Shown piece after piece: positions 13,898 to 15,366 of a DNA stretch of 15,366 bases. The first letter of the stretch is position 1. Each line of letters begins with the position of its first letter. The DNA lies in NCBI GenBank assembly GCA_937915045.1, contig CALDNM010000100.1, forward strand, positions 1 to 15,366. The letters are read 5' to 3'. The translations under genes and the position numbers were made by a program. The notes under the pieces are model-generated. The model had not been told where the DNA came from. It searched no databases and saw only the letters and a program-made list of their open reading frames with translations. The stretch comes from an uncultured Clostridia bacterium (GTDB taxonomy: Bacteria > Bacillota > Clostridia > Peptostreptococcales > Anaerovoracaceae).

Positions 13898-14686
13898 TCA
13901 TTTGTTAAAATGCAATTTGATCTGCAGCCTGATCCTCTCTTCGTTGAACGACCCATTGCTGTTATCAAAACTCAGGATCAGATTATCCCACAGTGTATAG
14001 CCATTCTCATAATAGATCTGAATCCGCGCCATCAGGCGTTTAAAATATTCCGGATCGTCCATCACTCCGCAGTGTTCCCAAAGGATATGGTCCGCATGCT
14101 CCGGGTATATCGTGAAATCCGGATGAAATATTTTATTGACACGGCAGCCTTTCCCTCTGTGATAAAAATTCATACCATACGCTTTTTCATATCTGTACGC
14201 TATTCCCTTTGCTTCAAAGAGGTTCCCTATCCTGGCTTCATCTTTTGATTTAGTCATCACCCCAGAATTTGTAGGATGGATATTATTTTTTGAATACTCT
14301 CCTTGATCCTCTGACTGAACGATCCGCAGCCAGTCCCTCGGATCATCCGCGAACAGGAACCCCTTTTTTGGTAATGAACTAAAAGCAGTTTTTTTATCAA
14401 GATCATACTCTTCATCATCTTCGGGTATCTGTTTCAACGCTCGATCCAGTGCTTCCGTACGTTTTATATCCGCTTTTATGGCCTTCTCCAAGAAACTCTT
14501 CCTTGCTAAAGCATATATCATTCGCTCATCTCCTGCCGCTGATTGCCTCACTCTTTTCCCATCCGGATAATGATCCCAGTAATAATAGTCACCTTCCGGC
14601 ATCTTCTTCAGCGAGCGGCGATTCGCGGCGATCCGCGCGAGAAGTTCTTTTCGCATATGCAGTAATGTATCTTTCTGATCCGACAT
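13898..14686 (-). CDS. Uncharacterised protein with PD-(D/E)XK-like nuclease domain
   Basis: A 262-residue protein. Residues 1-100 are charged and helical and contain MPEGDYYYWDHYPDGKRV, a pattern I recall from uncharacterised clostridial proteins (LPEG...YY...G). The C-terminal part looks like a restriction-type nuclease fold: SKDEARIGNLFEAKGIAYRYEKAYG (146-171, Glu150), HPDFTI (Asp190), then ILWEHCGVMDDPEY (Glu204-His205). The usual E-x-K lysine is not in place; His205 follows the glutamate, and Arg221 occupies the later position often held by Lys, so activity is uncertain. ATG at 14686 has a ribosome site (GGGAGGAAAAAG) upstream. It has its own strong promoter, AT-richer codons than its neighbours, and sits beside a MITE, suggesting acquired DNA. 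Defence, repair or element-related functions are all possible. Confidence 0.7.
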   Translation of the reverse strand: MSDQKDTLLHMRKELLARIAANRRSLKKMPEGDYYYWDHYPDGKRVRQSAAGDERMIYALARKSFLEKAIKADIKRTEALDRALKQIPEDDEEYDLDKKTAFSSLPKKGFLFADDPRDWLRIVQSEDQGEYSKNNIHPTNSGVMTKSKDEARIGNLFEAKGIAYRYEKAYGMNFYHRGKGCRVNKIFHPDFTIYPEHADHILWEHCGVMDDPEYFKRLMARIQIYYENGYTLWDNLILSFDNSNGSFNEERIRLQIKLHFNK

Positions 14687-14751
14687 TCTTTTTCCTCCCT
14701 TAGTCTCCCTCCGTGCGTAAAACGGCGAAGCGGCAGTTGGTAATTTCTTCC

Positions 14752-14780
14752 ATTATATTTTGATTTCCAGTATTTGTCAA
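14752..14780 (-). promoter_or_regulatory. Consensus promoter of the nuclease-like gene
   Basis: Reading leftward, -35 TTGACA (14775-14780), 17-bp spacer, -10 TATAAT (14752-14757), both full consensus, about 65 bp ahead of the start codon. No obvious operator palindrome overlaps it. Confidence 0.85.
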
Positions 14781-14813
14781 TCCTGCGGCTGCCCTTTTAT
14801 ATTTCGCGCGGCA

Positions 14814-14842
14814 TTGATTAAAGCCGCCCTATAAGTTAAAAT
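14814..14842 (+). promoter_or_regulatory. Promoter of the dgt-like gene
   Basis: -35 TTGATT (14814-14819), 17-bp spacer, -10 TAAAAT (14837-14842). The start would be near 14849, giving a leader of about 100 nt before the ATG at 14952. It is divergent from the nuclease promoter, with 33 bp between the -35 boxes. Confidence 0.65.
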
Positions 14843-14859
14843 AGAGGATAAGCGTGGAA

Positions 14860-14923
14860 AGTCCGTGAAGCTGAGATGATCAAGACAGCCCGAGAAAGCT
14901 ATGATCATGAGAAGCTCGGGACT
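14860..14923 (+). promoter_or_regulatory. Structured 5' leader of the dgt-like mRNA
   Basis: A 64-nt segment folds into one long stem: AGTCC (14860-14864) with GGACT (14919-14923), AGCT (14869-14872) with AGCT (14913-14916), and ATGATCA (14876-14882) with TGATCAT (14902-14908), 16 pairs with small internal loops. An alternative hairpin, CCCGAG (14889-14894) with CTCGGG (14915-14920), uses the same 3' strand and excludes the outer stem. No U tract follows; the ribosome site AAGGAG (14938-14943) lies 15 nt past the stem. Confidence 0.5.
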
Positions 14924-14951
14924 GGCTGCGATCACACAAGGAGAATACGAA

Positions 14952-15366
14952 ATGGCAAGAAACAGTTTCAAAAGCGAAGCCGCGTTTCCCGGTCATCCGG
15001 ATTGGGACAGACTGACAGCGCGAAGCAGCAGGATACCGGACCGCGGCAATGATATCAGGAGCGAGTTCGCGCGCGATACGACACGCATACTGCACTGCCT
15101 CGCCTTCAGGAGACTGAAGCATAAGACGCAGGTGTTCCCGAATATCGAGAACGATCATATCTGCACTCGCATGGAGCACGTGCTGCACGTATCCTCAGTC
15201 GCGGGCACGATCGCGAATTACCTCGGGCTCAACAGCGAGCTCACGCAGGCGATCGCCATGGGACACGACATCGGGCACGCGCCGTTCGGACACGAAGGAG
15301 AAAAAGTGCTGAACGACATATCGCGTTACTGGCTCGACGGCCAGGAATTCTGGCACGAGATGAACG
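14952..15366 (+). CDS. dgt: Deoxyguanosinetriphosphate triphosphohydrolase (dGTPase), N-terminal part
   Basis: The first 138 codons of an HD-superfamily dNTP triphosphohydrolase, cut by the right edge. The family signature FRRLKHKTQVF (52-62) is followed by RMEHVLHV (73-80, metal-ligand His76) and GHDIGHAPFGHEGE (104-117), which supplies the His105-Asp106 pair and the additional conserved His109 and His114. The enzyme splits dGTP or other dNTPs into deoxynucleoside and triphosphate, shaping nucleotide pools. ATG at 14952 is preceded by AAGGAG with 8 nt spacing. In many clostridia such a gene comes just before dnaG and rpoD; that lies outside the window. The long leader with strong secondary structure suggests post-transcriptional control. 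Confidence 0.93.
   Translation, partial: MARNSFKSEAAFPGHPDWDRLTARSSRIPDRGNDIRSEFARDTTRILHCLAFRRLKHKTQVFPNIENDHICTRMEHVLHVSSVAGTIANYLGLNSELTQAIAMGHDIGHAPFGHEGEKVLNDISRYWLDGQEFWHEMN

Noticed and set aside
1..15366. CRISPR array, tRNA or rRNA genes
   Set aside because: No regularly spaced repeats of 25-40 bp, no cloverleaf with a T-loop consensus and no rRNA-like stretches were found on either strand.

Overview
The window looks like chromosomal DNA from an anaerobic low-to-mid GC Gram-positive bacterium (Bacillota, Clostridia-like). The reasons are: a FabK-type enoyl-ACP reductase behind a FabT-like operator, strong AGGAGG ribosome sites, near-consensus sigma-A promoters with 17-bp spacers, a prfB gene with the classic programmed frameshift, and a nuclease-like protein of a type I associate with clostridia. 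Placement below class level is not possible from sequence reading alone. Nearly all genes lie on the minus strand; only a tetR-type regulator and the dgt-like gene at the right edge are on plus.

Layout, left to right. (1) 1-1410: start of a type II fatty acid synthesis operon read leftward (fabK, then fabD running off the edge). Its promoter carries a palindrome directly after the -10 box. (2) 1411-2392: a lone CYTH-domain phosphatase/cyclase gene, followed by a 320-bp non-coding tail containing a 14-bp tandem repeat and a terminator. (3) 2500-6868: a metabolic cassette made of an MFS transporter, a RuBisCO-like protein and an MtnX-like HAD phosphatase on minus, with a divergent TetR regulator on plus. 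This is the most interesting locus. It resembles the MtnW/MtnX pair of methionine salvage, but no other salvage gene is in view and the RuBisCO-like protein lacks residues expected of a carboxylase and probably also the MtnW catalytic lysine. (4) 6931-13560: a probable secretion/translation operon read leftward: CNNM/CorC-type membrane protein, secA, prfB (frameshifted), a SecB-like chaperone, and a PpaX/Gph-type HAD phosphatase, closed by a hairpin terminator shared with tetR. (5) 13634-14780: an apparent accessory patch with a 242-bp MITE-like inverted-repeat element and a stand-alone nuclease-like gene with its own strong promoter. (6) 14814-15366: promoter, a strongly structured leader and the first 138 codons of a dGTP triphosphohydrolase homologue.

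Working model. The MFS/RLP/HAD/TetR set probably imports or exports a small molecule and processes a phosphorylated sugar-like or methylthio-sugar intermediate: enolisation or isomerisation by the RLP, dephosphorylation by the HAD enzyme, with TetR sensing the compound. The secA region pairs the export motor, with its zinc-binding C-terminal tail intact, with a SecB-like chaperone, an arrangement more typical of Gram-negative secretion. These functional links are inference; the gene families and sites are read from the sequence.
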